Shown here: piece by piece, positions 24,501 through 36,542 of the stretch
How the letters are laid out: each line of letters opens with the position of its first letter
Numbering within the stretch: position 1 is the first letter of the stretch
Assembly: GCA_958510875.1 (NCBI GenBank)
Contig: OY294068.1
Span: forward strand, 202,231,997-202,295,996
Source: Endomychus coccineus
Lineage: Eukaryota; Arthropoda; Insecta; Coleoptera; Endomychidae
DNA length: 64,000 nucleotides
Direction: 5' to 3'
Made by a program: the position numbers and the translations under genes
Notes under the pieces: generated by a model
What the model was told of the DNA's origin: nothing
Database searches by the model: none
Seen by the model: only the letters and a program-made list of their open reading frames with translations

Positions 24501-26847
24501 ACAAAGAGTGATAGTGAGAGAAAGTTGAAGAAACACCATAGTTTCATTAATAATTAGCGAATTAACGAGTCTTAAGACGTGTGCAGAAGAGATCAAAGCG
24601 ATGGATTAAGAGCGAAACATTATCTATGTAATATTTGATTATTTCTAAAACGTGTATTATGCAATATGAATAGTTCATATATGTACGTTATTGATGGAAT
24701 TGTAGTTTTTGTTGATATATTCATACTGATTATTTTTTCCATGTTCAAAATCCTCAGTTCTCCTTGTTTGTACAATCTTGAATTCCCTCCTACTCGGCCT
24801 TCTGTATTCACATGAACATTTATGTTCTAGAAAGGTACAGATATTCGTAGCTAAGGGACTAGGAATAGAAAGACGTTCAGGAATGGAAAACATAGGCAGA
24901 GTAAATCTCAAAATGGTCAATATGTAATTACTCCCTACAAATGAATTCAAATATTGTCTGAAGTGATTTATTTTAACACAAGCAATCTATAGCATTGAAT
25001 ATCCATTAATTGTCTTGATAAGACTTTTCTGGTTCAGATCAACCAGTAACTTCACGAATTGCTAAGTTCAGCAGAGATATTAATGCATTTTTTAGAAAAA
25101 AAGATAGAATTGTATATTCGTGAAAACGGAGGACATTTTGAATACTTACTCTAACTGATTGAATATTTCATATTTTTATTCAAATTTATTTTAATTTTCT
25201 CCTTGTGCTTTGTTTAATTAATAACTTCAGGATTAGAATAATGATATTGTTTTCGGTTTTTAATAAATAGGTAATTGTTCTTCACTTTATACCAGTATCT
25301 GTTATTACTTCATCATTTTCAAATCAAAATATTCTGAAAACGAAATATTCGTACAAAATGTGTTCAACATTTTTGTATACAACGCGTATCTTGAATACGG
25401 ATGCCATTACGAACATTTCTCACTGAGAAAACCCCCCGTATTGTTCAGTGTTCTAACTATTCTATCAACGGGGCCACCTTTTTCTGAAACACCCTCTACA
25501 TAATATACAAAATAGTTGAATGTTTTACAATTCTATAAATAACTGGTGTTGTTAATTTTGCGGTAACTTGTTCATATCGATTTTCGACTCAACTAATACA
25601 ATCTACCGATTACATAATGCTGTATTCCAGAGAAAGAGAGAATACAACAAACGGAAGGTGAATTCTTGCAGTATGATTTATAACAGCACGAAACACGGAA
25701 ATAAGACGAAGTTAAATTATAAATTTGTTCGTCTGATTTATACATGGGATAATACTAAAATGGCGAACGAGTATAATGAAAGCGAGTCTTTCGTTAGAAC
25801 ACCCGCCATAATATAACCGGCGATATTTCATTACGGTAACGAGAACAATGACCAGTTTGCACCACTTTGTTATTAAACTGAAATGTTATTTCACACTGTA
25901 TATTTCTAATCGAAGATCATGAACTCAAGTGGAACAACCATCTAACATCATTACCGCGCCGTAACAGAAAAACGAGAAAAAAGGCATTCCGAAGCTTTGT
26001 TTTAAATTGTAAACATAATGCACGTTCCGTTGCGGTTTAGAACTTTGAAATAAAATAGTCGGGATTTTCTTCATCGTGTCTCTAGCCGGTATCCTAATAA
26101 TATCGATTTTTGTTTACGCTTCTAGATTATAACCACTTCTTCTAGGTGAGTTCAATAAACCTCGCTATGCTGCCTCTCGAGGAAAAATTCAAGATTCATC
26201 ATCTTAGTGAATATCGAATGAGAACACAACAAGAAACGTACTGATGGAATATCGATCTTTTCAAGGGAAATTGAAGAAAAAGCACGTGGACGTTATATTA
26301 ATTGAACTAAACCAAAATAATTAATATCGTTATGAGTAACTCGTTATCTATATTATGGACGGCATAATATCCGTCACAATTTGATTACGGGGACCAGTCA
26401 AGGTCCCAGGTAAATTTTAAGGGTGCCTGAAACTCGCCACACAGAGCTTCCTATGGTAAGAACAGGAAGGATGGGCGGATGTTGTTCATTACGGCTAATT
26501 GAATATTTTTATTGCTCATTAAGGCTAGATAAACTATAAACTTATAAACTTATAATCATTATATTTTTCGTGTTGTACATGCTAACAAGTAATAGTTAAC
26601 ATTCTTTTCAAAATTTAAAATGTCATTTGTGGGAGAAATTGTTACTGAACCCGGAAACACCCAAATAGTGTACGAAAATTATAATTTTTCCATGCATCGA
26701 TGAATGAAACTGTCTGGAATTGCATCAAATGGCCTGAATGTAAGATTTATTTGTATACCATTGGAAAATCGGGTAGCTCTTTTGTAACAACATCACAAAA
26801 TGTACGTAAAATGTAATAGTGTAGCTACACCAATTTCGGTTTACTAC
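21511..26847. other. 5.3 kb AT-rich desert
   Basis: I found no element ends, coding motifs or RNA genes. Open frames of 60-90 codons at 24,620-24,950 (-) and 25,568-25,816 (+) lack recognisable domains. Sequence near 25,430-25,500 (ccccccgtattgttcag ... gaaacaccctctaca) resembles a MITE edge but no partner was found. This is the longest stretch in the window without a transposon call. Confidence 0.45.
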
Positions 26848-26890
26848 TCGGTTTTACTTTATTTATTCACTATAAATAAAGTAAAACCGA
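26848..26890. repeat. Perfect 18-bp hairpin, 7-nt loop
   Basis: Tcggttttactttattta (26,848-26,865) and its exact complement (26,873-26,890) around ttcacta. Isolated, in otherwise featureless DNA. Role unknown; too short for an animal miRNA precursor. Confidence 0.7.
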
Positions 26891-28636
26891 TGTCATAATT
26901 TAATTTCTCAATCATATTAATTTTCTTGTAAGCTCAAAAATATTACTTGGACGGCTATGATGGCAAAATTGTTGCATCAACAAGGTTTTCATTGTATTTT
27001 AGAATTTTAAAATCAATAAATTATCTTTGTGACGAATTTCAAGTCCCAAAATCGGACGACAGATTGCCATGTGATGAATATCGTACACAAATTTTATGTT
27101 TACCTGCGTACGAATTTCGAATCTCCCTATATTATAATACGATCATAAACTAGACAGATAATGAACAATGATAAGTCTAAGAGTCAATTAACCCAGCCCT
27201 TCTCCACGACATAAACTCTGATCATTACTAATTGACATAAAACGGTATATAAGTATATAAATTACTAAGTTGAATCAGTTAGATACATTTTAAATTAAAC
27301 ATCTACTAAATAACTACAATTGATATCACAAAAGTGAACCGATAAATATTAAAAGCGCATAATTGTAACTAACTTATTACAAGGAGACATAATAAATTAT
27401 ACAGAGTGCAGGTGACATTCAATATTATGAATAACTTGCACTATCAATGCTTTCTAATCTCTGGTTAATCGCGATTCCTTTATTTCTCTATTTGATTAAT
27501 TGCTGAATAATTTAATCCAAAAGGTATTATAATTATATCTCACATTCTCGTCTAAAACTTCTGTAAAAAACCGATGATGGATTAACAGTTATCCACGCCT
27601 AAGATGGTAGGTTAGTTCCAAATCGAAGCACAGGATAATGCATGTGATGTGAAGAGTAGAAGGTCTACATTTCAAGCTGATGACCGCTTTTGTCTTGAAA
27701 ATGGTGAAAACTAAAATAAACTCGAAATTAAACAAAAGGAAAACTTAATTAAAACATGAAAAATTACATGATTCAATCTTATAATTTACATTTGGAAGCA
27801 AATTCATTCGTTGTTAATATCTGTACAAAAAAACAGATATAAATCTAGTTATTGGCTATAAATTATTGCGACAGTATGGATTTTTCTCAATAATATGACA
27901 CTAGCACCATTAGCATAAGTAATTTGCAACAATGGCACGCTGTAAATAATACACAACGATTGTTTTATTATAGTAGACATGACACGTTACAAGTACAAAC
28001 ATGTTTGCGTAATGCGGTTCGGCTTAAAATATTGACAAATCGATTAGCGCCACCACCCATTCAATAAATGAACAGCAATTATATTCTTGGATACGTACAT
28101 AATAAGATCATTAGGTATTTTTCAAACAACTGATATAGTTCCTTCTTCAATGGATATAAGATTTCCAAATTTAACACTACAGTCAGTATGCTACTTCCTG
28201 CTACTTTTTGGGATGTGAAAACTATTTACATTATTGACATCGTTATTTACAATAAAAGATTATATATCTACTTATATACATACATATTTGTGATTTGGAT
28301 TACGTAACAAGCAATTAGCAAAAAGGAGAGTTTTCAGTTCACTTATTACACATGAAATGTTTTAGTACACCATATCTTCTTAAATTGCTCTATATTGTCC
28401 TTTCTTAAATAATATGAAAATTCTGCTATTATTCTTGTTTTCAATGTTTTAAGAAACGTCGTCAAGTAGGGTTCATATTACACTTTTTGCTTATAATGTA
28501 ATTGACTGAATTATTCTCTGCCGTCTTCCCATAAAATCCACAGTACAAACCCTTCTCGTAAATGTACTGCACATTTTACATGTCTTTAATAAAATCCTTT
28601 ACAAAGTTTCAGAGGTTCTTTGTCTGTTGACATTGC
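26891..28636. other. AT-rich stretch, nothing recognised
   Basis: No recognisable coding or repeat feature. Confidence 0.45.
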
Positions 28637-31060
28637 ATGATTATGTGCCAACCTCGGTGCCAACCTGTTCGACGTTCAGTAAGGACAAAATGGGCAAGAA
28701 TCCGCTTCTCGTAACCTGGCAAGGTTTAGGAAGATGGGATCAGCAAAACGATTTTTTGTGAGTCGACATGACATTTCAGCTTCTGACCCCAAGAAGGGTT
28801 TTGTGAAATATGACTGTCAATAGAGGTTGTCATCAGACCATGCCCCAATCATTTCATTCTGATATACCACAACAAACGTGGCAGAGAGTTTCTTCTGAAG
28901 GTGCCGCTTTGAGTTCTTTGTGAGGCAATTATATTCTCCTTCTATATTTTCAAAAATTAATGTTGTTTCTTTTTTTTGTATTGCGGGCGCTCTAAGTTCT
29001 TTCTTGTAATATAATTGGAAGTATGACTTTATCCTTTTAAGATGCACTTAAAGTTTCTCTTGCAATCACCCAGGATGTGCCGACAGGTTTTCTGCCATTT
29101 GATCCTCACTTATCCATTTATCACTTTCCAGTAGATTACCAATTGCATTGTAGCCGTTGTCGTTCCATTCACTACTGAATAGTTGAGCTGCTTGAGACAC
29201 TTTAGTGTTCAGATGTAAATGCAAACTGACTAGCTTCCTTCCATTTTTCCTTTTATAGGGCCCTTAAAAAGACGCTAGTTCATTCTCTAATTAGCCAATT
29301 AAATACTTCTTCTTAATATCTAGGATGCTATTCCCATTGTTGAATCTGGTGATTCTTTTGTATTGTTAAGCTTCAAAATATCTAATTGTTGTCTCTACCA
29401 ATGAGAATTGAGTATTCTCAAAATTTTAATATTTTGAAGATTTTCAGATTAATTGAAATTATTATGCATTCTGCTATTTAAATTCATATTACCAACATTT
29501 TTTCCCATATTTTGATATATGATAACCTATGATTAGGTTCCTATTAACTTGATAAATCTAATTCTTATGTCTATTTTGACATTTGTCATTGCTTAAATCT
29601 AATACATAATTTAAAATATGAATAATATCTATATAACTTTGTAGAACTCAAATTTCCTAATACTATCTTATGTCTATAACTTATTTTACTAGTTTGTGCT
29701 ATCTTCTGATAGTCTTTGAATCATTTTAAATACGATTTTCCTCTTTCGTTTCAATGTACGTTTATCCACTTTCACTGTTTCTCCTTTACACTTCTTATTC
29801 TATTTTACATTTTGATTTCTGTTATTATACAATGTTTAATATCTTATACTACCTATAATTTAACTTTAAATAAATTATCTTTTCTAATTTTAATGTTTCG
29901 GTAAATTCAAATTCTATCATTTTATTTTATTTTGGAAATGAAATCATAACAATATATAAGAGATATAGGATTAAATTTTCTGAATTATGAAGATAACTTA
30001 GATAATTCAACATAGGATTATAAAGATGAATAAACGTAAAAGATGCAACCATAGGCGTGATTCGAACCCACATTTCTGGATTTCTAGTCCAGTGTGTTTA
30101 ATTATACCAATCTGGTCCCGTTAGATTTTTATATTTTTGTAAATATAAACCTGTGAAAGGATAGTAGATCATTGATGAACACAATGCGATTCGATGCCCT
30201 ACCATAGATCAACTATTCACGCACATTCATCTGAGTTCAGTCGTTTTTGAAGTAAGGAATATTTTCAATGTCTTCTATCGTTGAAGGAAAATCTTTTATT
30301 TTTATGTCAACTTCATCAAATGCTTCAATTATTGATGTAACAAATGGAGATACACTTTTGATGTTGTTACGTGTTTCATATTTAAAGAATATTTGCCAAG
30401 TTGTTTTATTTCTGTACGATTCCTTGTGAAGCAATTTTAATATGAAAGCCCAATTTTCATTAGCTAAGGAGTTGTTGTGCTAGCCATAGTCTTAACGCAT
30501 TTATTTTAGAACATAGATGTACTAGCTCCAATTCGCCTTGATTCTTATCTATACATAGGTCCTTTTGTGATGTCCAATGTTTACCGTTCCACATGAAGTC
30601 TATAATTTTATTTTGAAGCGTTTTATATTAAAAGGTAGAGCTTGTGAAGAGTGCCACAACATTGAAGCTATGAACTGATTTACCACTATTTTTTTTCCTG
30701 TCAGAGATATAGATGGGATATTTTGTTGCCATTTTGTTTTGGCGTGACTTTCTTTTTCAAGTAGATTTTGATATGCCATATCTGTGTCCACTCTAACATC
30801 CTATGATACCTAATACTTTAATGCGCTCCGATGTCCATGTGACAATAATAGGATTGTCATTTCTTTTCTTCGACTGACCAATCCAGAATCCTACAAACTT
30901 TTCTAAATGCAATTATGAGCTTGATTCTTGTGCATATGTTCTGTGAATCGTCATAAATGTTTTGATGTCACTTTCGGTAGTTATAAATATTGACACATCA
31001 TCAGCATATGCTGCAGTGGTAACTTCTTGTTCTTGTACGTGTAGTATGGAAAATCCATGA
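28637..31060 (-). pseudogene. Tx1/L1-like LINE RT and C-terminal region, SINE-interrupted
   Basis: From right to left: AAYADDVSIFI (about 31,020-30,985) holds the intact catalytic YADD box; LHLEKFVGFWIGQSKKRND (about 30,915-30,860) and TWTSERIKVLGI follow; then KKIVVNQFIASMLWH (about 30,690-30,650) and FMWNGKHW (about 30,595-30,570), the NQxxxSxLWH...FxWxGxHW blocks typical of Tx1/L1-group RTs; LHKESYRNKTTWQIFFKYET (30,431-30,373). After a gap containing a SINE (29,950-30,120) and about 650 bp of unrecognised AT-rich DNA, SSEWNDNGYNAIGNLLESD (about 29,175) and KKELRAPAIQKKETTLI continue the C-terminus to about 28,640. Stops and frameshifts throughout. The 5' half (endonuclease, ORF1) is missing. 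Confidence 0.78.
29950..30120 (-). mobile_element. tRNA-derived SINE copy inside the LINE
   Basis: Reads from 30,120 leftwards. The head starts gggaccagattggtataatt (A-box region), an anticodon-like stem ctgga/tccag follows, then a B box gggttcgaatc (complement of 30,059-30,069). Then the family body (tatggtt ... ttatcttcataattcag) to about 29,950. Same family as the cluster at 51.3-52.4 kb. Pol III internal promoter boxes are present. It splits the minus-strand LINE. Confidence 0.8.
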
Positions 31061-31104
31061 AGGATTTGTATACACAAGGATATAAGGGGATTATTAGAAA
31101 TCGA

Positions 31105-31240
31105 GTACAGAAGCCCAGAAAGAGGCCATTGCGTGTTTATGCAGATCGCTTTGAAGGGGTGAAAATAGGGACTGTAATATTTTTGACCGCGGTAGCCCCA
31201 TTTCGAGGGGTATCTTTGACATCCATCTTCAGTTTTTCCA
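31105..31240 (-). repeat. Interspersed repeat, copy C (inverted)
   Basis: On the minus strand: ctgaagatggatgtcaaaga, cccctcgaaatggggctacc, then ttcaccccttcaaagcg. Same order as copies at 8.5 and 15.8 kb. Its edge toward the retrotransposon insertion at 31,254 is clean. Confidence 0.55.
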
Positions 31241-31242
31241 AG

Positions 31243-31579
31243 GTTACTAGCGTCCTAGGGGAGCCCCACAGCACTACGGTCATTATAGTCCTATTGTGCC
31301 CTCACTTGTTTCTACCCCCTACCTACTTCTGATTTCCTCGGGTGTAGTCTTATCGTCTCCGAGGTATGTCCGACGACCTACCGTGTATGCCGTGCACTGA
31401 CACAGCACATGCATAGGTGTCTCATCTTCCACGCCGCAACCCCTAGGAGGGAGAACCAACCTCACGGAGAAGGGGTTTTAGTCGGTAGGAATTCAACACA
31501 ACTCAGGGGCACAGGCACCCGAGGAGTCTATGCAAGATTTCTCCTCCTCTACGCAAAAAAAAAAAAAAGTAACTAGCGT
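31243..31579 (+). mobile_element. 5'-inverted ('twin-primed') non-LTR insertion with TSD
   Basis: Flanked by gttactagcgt (31,243-31,253) and gtaactagcgt (31,569-31,579), a target duplication with 10 of 11 bases matching. The 3' part (about 31,451-31,568) is in plus orientation: acctcacggagaaggggttt, then gatttctcctcctct and 14 A (31,555-31,568). The 5' part (31,254-~31,450) is the upstream neighbour of that same element but reversed: on the minus strand it carries the C-rich tail codons, the caataggac block and gtggggctcccc, matching 13,350-13,590 of the copy at 13.2 kb. Inverted 5' segment plus direct 3' segment inside one TSD is the product of twin priming, known for L1. Confidence 0.82.
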
Positions 31580-31778
31580 ACTTTTTACATCATTATGCCA
31601 ACAGTATTTCTTGGTTATATAAATATGTAGCACACTTCAAATTACGTCATCGATGTGAAATCACAGTCTATTTTATGCTTTGTGGCAAGTTTTAATAGTT
31701 CATGTGACAGCAGGTGTCATAAAATACAGTATATAAATTATTTCGATAAGATTTTAATGTAATGTTGAGTATATCTTA

Positions 31779-32272
31779 AGGAGGTTCGGTAGTGTTAGTG
31801 GAGGGAAAGAAAAGAAGAACAAGCGGAGGGCGAGAGCGGAGGTCTGGCAACGCTATAAATATTGCAGGCTGGAGTTATATACATAAAGACATATAAAAAT
31901 AATAATCGTATAGTTGTCGTCGCCTTTTCGTGTTTTTAAAAGCTAATTACAATTAATAATTGTCTACCTAAATCATATTTTCAGGTATATTTCCATAGAA
32001 ATAATTAATGGGACTCGGTCAAACTTGCACAGAATATCATTGTAATAATATTATTCCGTTAAAAAAAATTTGGCCGTTTTTTTTTAATTTGAAGATTTAA
32101 CCACGTCCCCATAAGCTTTCATGTTAAAATGTTGTTTTTTTGACTCGATATATTTAAAAAACCGTGTAGTGAAACCCTCCAAAAAATTAGATGTATTGTT
32201 ATATTGTTATTCTCAACGGTCTGTGAGAATTCAAAAAATTTTATCATAAAAGCCATCACTACCGAACCTCCT
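31779..32272. mobile_element. MITE with 16-bp terminal inverted repeats
   Basis: Ends aggaggttcggtagtg (31,779-31,794) and its exact complement cactaccgaacctcct (32,257-32,272). 494 bp, no coding capacity. I see no clear target duplication, so the superfamily is open. Confidence 0.65.
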
Positions 32273-32439
32273 CAACGTTCTCCATTAGCGGTTTCCAAAT
32301 CATTTCCAATATATTTTCTGTTCCTACAATCATAAATTTGACCTTCGGAAGGGCCCGAAAACTATTTTGCTCACAAAAGTGGGGTAATTGATTACAGTTC
32401 ATTTTAGTTGATGGACTATGCTGGCTGTTACATTTATAG

Positions 32440-32835
32440 AGAACTATAAATGAACTGTAGCAATGATCTTAATTTCACTACTGAAAAGTTAACTCAAATT
32501 CAGTTCCCATGAAAACCTTCAATAACTATTATATAAATACTGGCGAGAGTGTCGAGACACCACTGTCATAACGATAAAAGACTTGTTTTGAAATAATTTA
32601 TGATTTATGAAGCCTTGATGGCTTTCTCGGTGTAAACACAATCTAAGTATATAATTTAATGTATAATGTAACTGTATATATTGTTATTGAATAGTTCTAT
32701 TGTAAAGCCAAGGAAGAACACGAGTTGTTCGGCAGCAGAACGTGGCCAACGATGGACTGCACGACACCCGGTGGCGGACCCAGGTCACGAACTCCCTTCC
32801 CCTGACTTACGATACTTGAGCCGTCATAACTATGG
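32440..32835 (+). other. Possible solo-LTR-like segment (weak)
   Basis: A TATA-like tatataaatac (near 32,531), an LTR-like stretch after it, then ggcagcagaacgtgg (32,740-32,754), which resembles the sequence just inside 5' LTRs of some insect LTR elements. No second LTR and no gag/pol seen. Confidence 0.18.
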
Positions 32836-33622
32836 GATTTAAAGGCTTATAATGCACTATACATATTTCAGCTTCCGTTTCTACAACAAAGAACTTTACT
32901 ATATCATCTCTATATAAGATATTCCAAATCCATTCCTATAAACGAACCAGCGCTGATCCCCCTGTTATTCAGCATTTCTGCGAACATAAATACAGAACGG
33001 AATCGGACATCTTGTACTGATTTTCACTATTCAGTAGATTGAACATCATACCATAGCTATTTACAAGTGAGTTCACAGAGTACAGAAATTCCTTCTATAG
33101 CTATACCAAGACGAAAACAATTATTAGATATGAAGAATAGTATTAAGAAAGGTCTGATGGTTGGTAATCAATTTTAAAATTTGCTTTGAAATACATCAAT
33201 CGGAAGTTGAATTACTCATTGAAGTTATCTTCTAGCTTTGACAAAAATCATTCGAATCATCATGATGGAAGACCTGTCGGAACAAATTTCGTAATAAATA
33301 GGTTATCGCGCAGTGCACGTTATAAAATATATCGAGGAATAAATTAATGTGCTGCTCCACCGTATAAAAATATAGAACACATTACTTATTGAAGTTTTAA
33401 TTGCCTTATTTCCAGGAATGCGGTTCGTAATTGAAAATTGCAGCGAAAGTATTGCAAGGCAGTTTACGGAACTCTGCGGTGTTGGAATTATTGTCCGAAT
33501 GAAGCTATCTGGTTGTAGAAATACGAAATAACAAATGAAGGTGCTAATGATTGCTGTTTGACATCGAGCAGCAATTCAGATATATTATGGTTTCTGTAGG
33601 ATTACAAATATGTCACTGCATA

Positions 33623-33812
33623 TGACCCATCATCGGAAGAAGTTTGAACACTAATTCACATCAACTAAAGCGCAATTAGTTAAAGGAATCTTACGCTTTA
33701 GTTGATGTGAATTACCGTTCAAACGTTTTCTGATGATGGTCGTGAGACCGACACGTACGTAAAGACGGAAATATATTGAACATATGTATTAATGTGACCT
33801 ATTTGCCTAAAA
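33623..33812 (+). mobile_element. Inverted-arm relic with broken hammerhead-like motif
   Basis: Arms of about 48 bp (33,623-33,672 and 33,694-33,742), with a perfect 20-bp core aattcacatcaactaaagcg (33,653-33,672) and its complement (33,694-33,713). The right arm ends in CTGATGA (33,730-33,736), stem GGTC-GTGA-GACC and GACAC where a hammerhead needs GAAAC. Flanking gttcaa (33,718-33,723) can pair with ttgaac (33,776-33,781), as stem I would. The tail (cacgtacgtaaagacg ... taatgtgacctattt) is shared with 43,746-43,795. Type-I hammerheads at the ends of Penelope-like elements are established knowledge; assignment here is by motif. Confidence 0.55.
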
Positions 33813-34886
33813 TTTAAACATAAATCATATCTAGGTCAAAAAGCGTTATAAAATTTTAAATGTAATTTATTCTTGTAACAACAGTATTGGAATAAGTGAA
33901 TAGGTAGAGCTTGAACTTTTTGAGTCACGTCGATCTCAATTAGAGTTATAAATCTTCAATATATACTCATCATGTCTTCACGGATTAGTGTTGAATCGTT
34001 TCTGGATTTGTTGAGTTATTAACTGCTCAAGTTATATTTTTATTGCCCATATTCTGAATAGCTTTTTGAAATTATTAAAATAGCATATCACAAATAAAGC
34101 TTTTTCAATTAGAAGATGCCTATTTTATCGTCCTCGGCATGAAACTATGATCTTCGAAACTTGGTCGGTAAACCGGATTGACTGGCATTTTCTTCAAGGC
34201 CTGAGGTTACGATAGTCGAAGGTGTTATTCCTTCGGTTCTCTGATGAAAGTAACAGTGACAAGTGCAATTCATAAGAAAAAAAAAACGTTGACTCACAGA
34301 CCTATTCGTATAAAGAGCTCTATGATCTATGACATTTCATGTGTAACAGTTATCATAGTTACTTTAAGAAAGTATGGCTATGTCAACATGTCAACATGTC
34401 AACAAAGAATCAGTGAATCGGATCGAATCCATCACTAAAAATCCTAGTACTGCATATTACGATACATATTTGTTGTGGGAAGTACGCTTTAACTGAAACC
34501 AATATAAATGCAGAGAATTAAAATTATGATAATCCGAACAGAGACACGCTGGCTGGCAAGTACAATTGTTGTTTTGTTTGACGCAATCCCTGATGGCCTT
34601 GAAACTACAGGAATAGGTGCGATACACACCTTTAACAAGGCGTAGTTATACTTTTTCTATTTGTTTATTGCTGAATAACCTTAGATTCATATTCAGTACT
34701 CAGCAAACTCAGCTATTGACGTGTTGCTCCTATAAAAATTATTCGAAATTCAGATCAAACACTTTTCCATGTCTACATTTTTGTCAACCTTCAAACTATT
34801 ACAAATTTGCATAACTTCAATATTTCTAGATAGGAGAGCTGGAAAATATTTCTACAAATAAAATCGAACGAAATGAATTTTTAATA
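33813..34886. other. AT-rich stretch, nothing recognised
   Basis: Contains a short tandem (tgtcaaca)n at about 34,382-34,402. No gene or element recognised. Confidence 0.45.
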
Positions 34887-35640
34887 ATGCCAAAAAACGA
34901 ACTATTTCAATTCTATAGAAAGAGTAGCCAAGTACATGAAAATCAAAATAAACATCTTGTCACGAGATTTACCAATGTTGGGCAAGCAGGTAGGCATTGG
35001 AATTTTTCTCAAACATTTGGAAGTATCAGGAAAAACCTCGATAAGCAAAGGGTTAACCAACTCCGCCATGAGGAGCTGCTGGGGTGTGAGAACCATTGAC
35101 ACGGAATGGAAAAAAAAATTGTAAAGTGGTTTTTACCATGCAGTTCACATGATCGTACCATGAGAGAATGTAGTTGGCGATGGTACCGAGCATTATGGAT
35201 ATCGAGGAATTTATAGGAGTACCGCACATCATCATATTAAGGATTGTTGGATCCGTCTTTCTGGAGAAGTTTTGGTTGCCTTAAACTCTACTACTTCATT
35301 CGTTGCCTCAACCTGTCTTCGTTTTGCACCTTTGGCTTCATTGGATTATAATTGGGCGGTATGATGTGTACCATCGCAAAGATATGGACGCTGTTGCCCC
35401 GTCACTTCCAACAAATCTTTGATAGTGAGCAGCAACAAATATATCCATGGGGGACAGCACTCATTGTATCAGATGAGACTTCGTCTATCATTATATGGAG
35501 TTATCTATTTGCTAGAAAATTCTATAGCAAGCGACCACTTTGGAGCAGCAAATCATGTGACGGAAGTTTCCCAAGAAGGGGTTGATGTCGAACCCGGTTA
35601 AATGCTGTTTGAAGGAAACAGGGTAAATTTGTATGAAAGG
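34887..35640 (-). pseudogene. Jockey-like RT remnant, internally deleted
   Basis: Same family as 10.1-11.6 kb. From right to left: NPFLGNFRHM (about 35,588-35,560), the remnant of the segment after motif A; LLEVTGQQRPYLCDGTHHT (about 35,405-35,350), where FADD has decayed to LCDG; VVEFKATKTSPERRIQQSLI (about 35,305-35,247); CGTPINSSISIMLGTI (about 35,228-35,180) and ILSWYDHVNCM; then a direct jump to the C-terminal VFPDTSKCLRKIPMPTCLPN (35,037-34,980), so the thumb region is missing. Multiple frameshifts. Not functional. Confidence 0.75.
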
Positions 35641-36542
35641 GTTAACTGAACTGGTGTTAATTCTGGTGTACAAGTAGACGGAATTCCGTCTGATCTCATA
35701 AGCAGAATACACCTACTTTGCGATTGATTAAATGCTATAACAAAACCCAACCGTTGGATGAGAGGTATTGATTTTCGTATTATTTTTCGTTTGTCCAGAG
35801 AAAATATTCTATTATTTTATCATACCTGTATTTGGATATTCGTGGTTCGTTAGACTGATCCTATATTTTAATAGTACTCCTTGTTCTTATGAATCATTTA
35901 GATGAGCAAGAAATCGATCGTTCGAAGGTTGGAATGCGTTAAGACGTAATTAGATGTTTTTTTTTCATCAAGACATCTTACATGCAGCACTCATAATAAT
36001 TCGAACCTTCTAATGACCCGCGTGTTGAAAGAACATTCTCATCCTCATAATAAGCCAGCTTTCGAAACTTAAAGTCAGTAAAATTATGACAGCGAAATAC
36101 GGATAATATAATATGATTACGGGAAATGTTCTGTTTTAGAATAAGTGGTTCGGTTAATAGTACCAGCTTATTAAATACAAATCACTTGTGTGTTAGCTCT
36201 TGTAAGTTACCGAGAATAACATGGAATAATGCATCAGAATCCAAAGCGAACTTAATGGGCTCTTCCGCGGCCTACTATTGAGATGGTAGTGTATCCACTC
36301 AGCGGGAATCGCACGATTTCGCTGGTTCTAGTCCTCGTGGAGGTACATTCTTCCTGAATCGGCCAGCTAGATTAACTGATTTTATTGGATTCCGTTCGTT
36401 TCTGTGTTGGGAGCGCGGTAATTATAACGGATGCACAAAATGTAATATTCAGATGATGATAATATATTGCGTGAACAGTTACTTACGACAATTGATTAAA
36501 CTAAAGATGAGCAATCTGTTATTATACAATGTACTAGTCAGT
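35641..36542. other. Stretch with a weak tRNA-like segment
   Basis: Near 36,277-36,338, gatggtagtgtatccactc and ggttctagtcctcg are spaced like A and B boxes of a pol III gene. The B box deviates from GGTTCGANTCC and no full cloverleaf forms, so it may be a decayed SINE head. Nothing else recognised. Confidence 0.25.

Noticed and set aside
27565..27625. Another hammerhead motif (ccgatgatgg...)
   Set aside because: No GAAA and no stem II after gatgatgg.
36255..36340. tRNA gene
   Set aside because: A- and B-box-like strings are present but no cloverleaf forms; at most a decayed SINE head.
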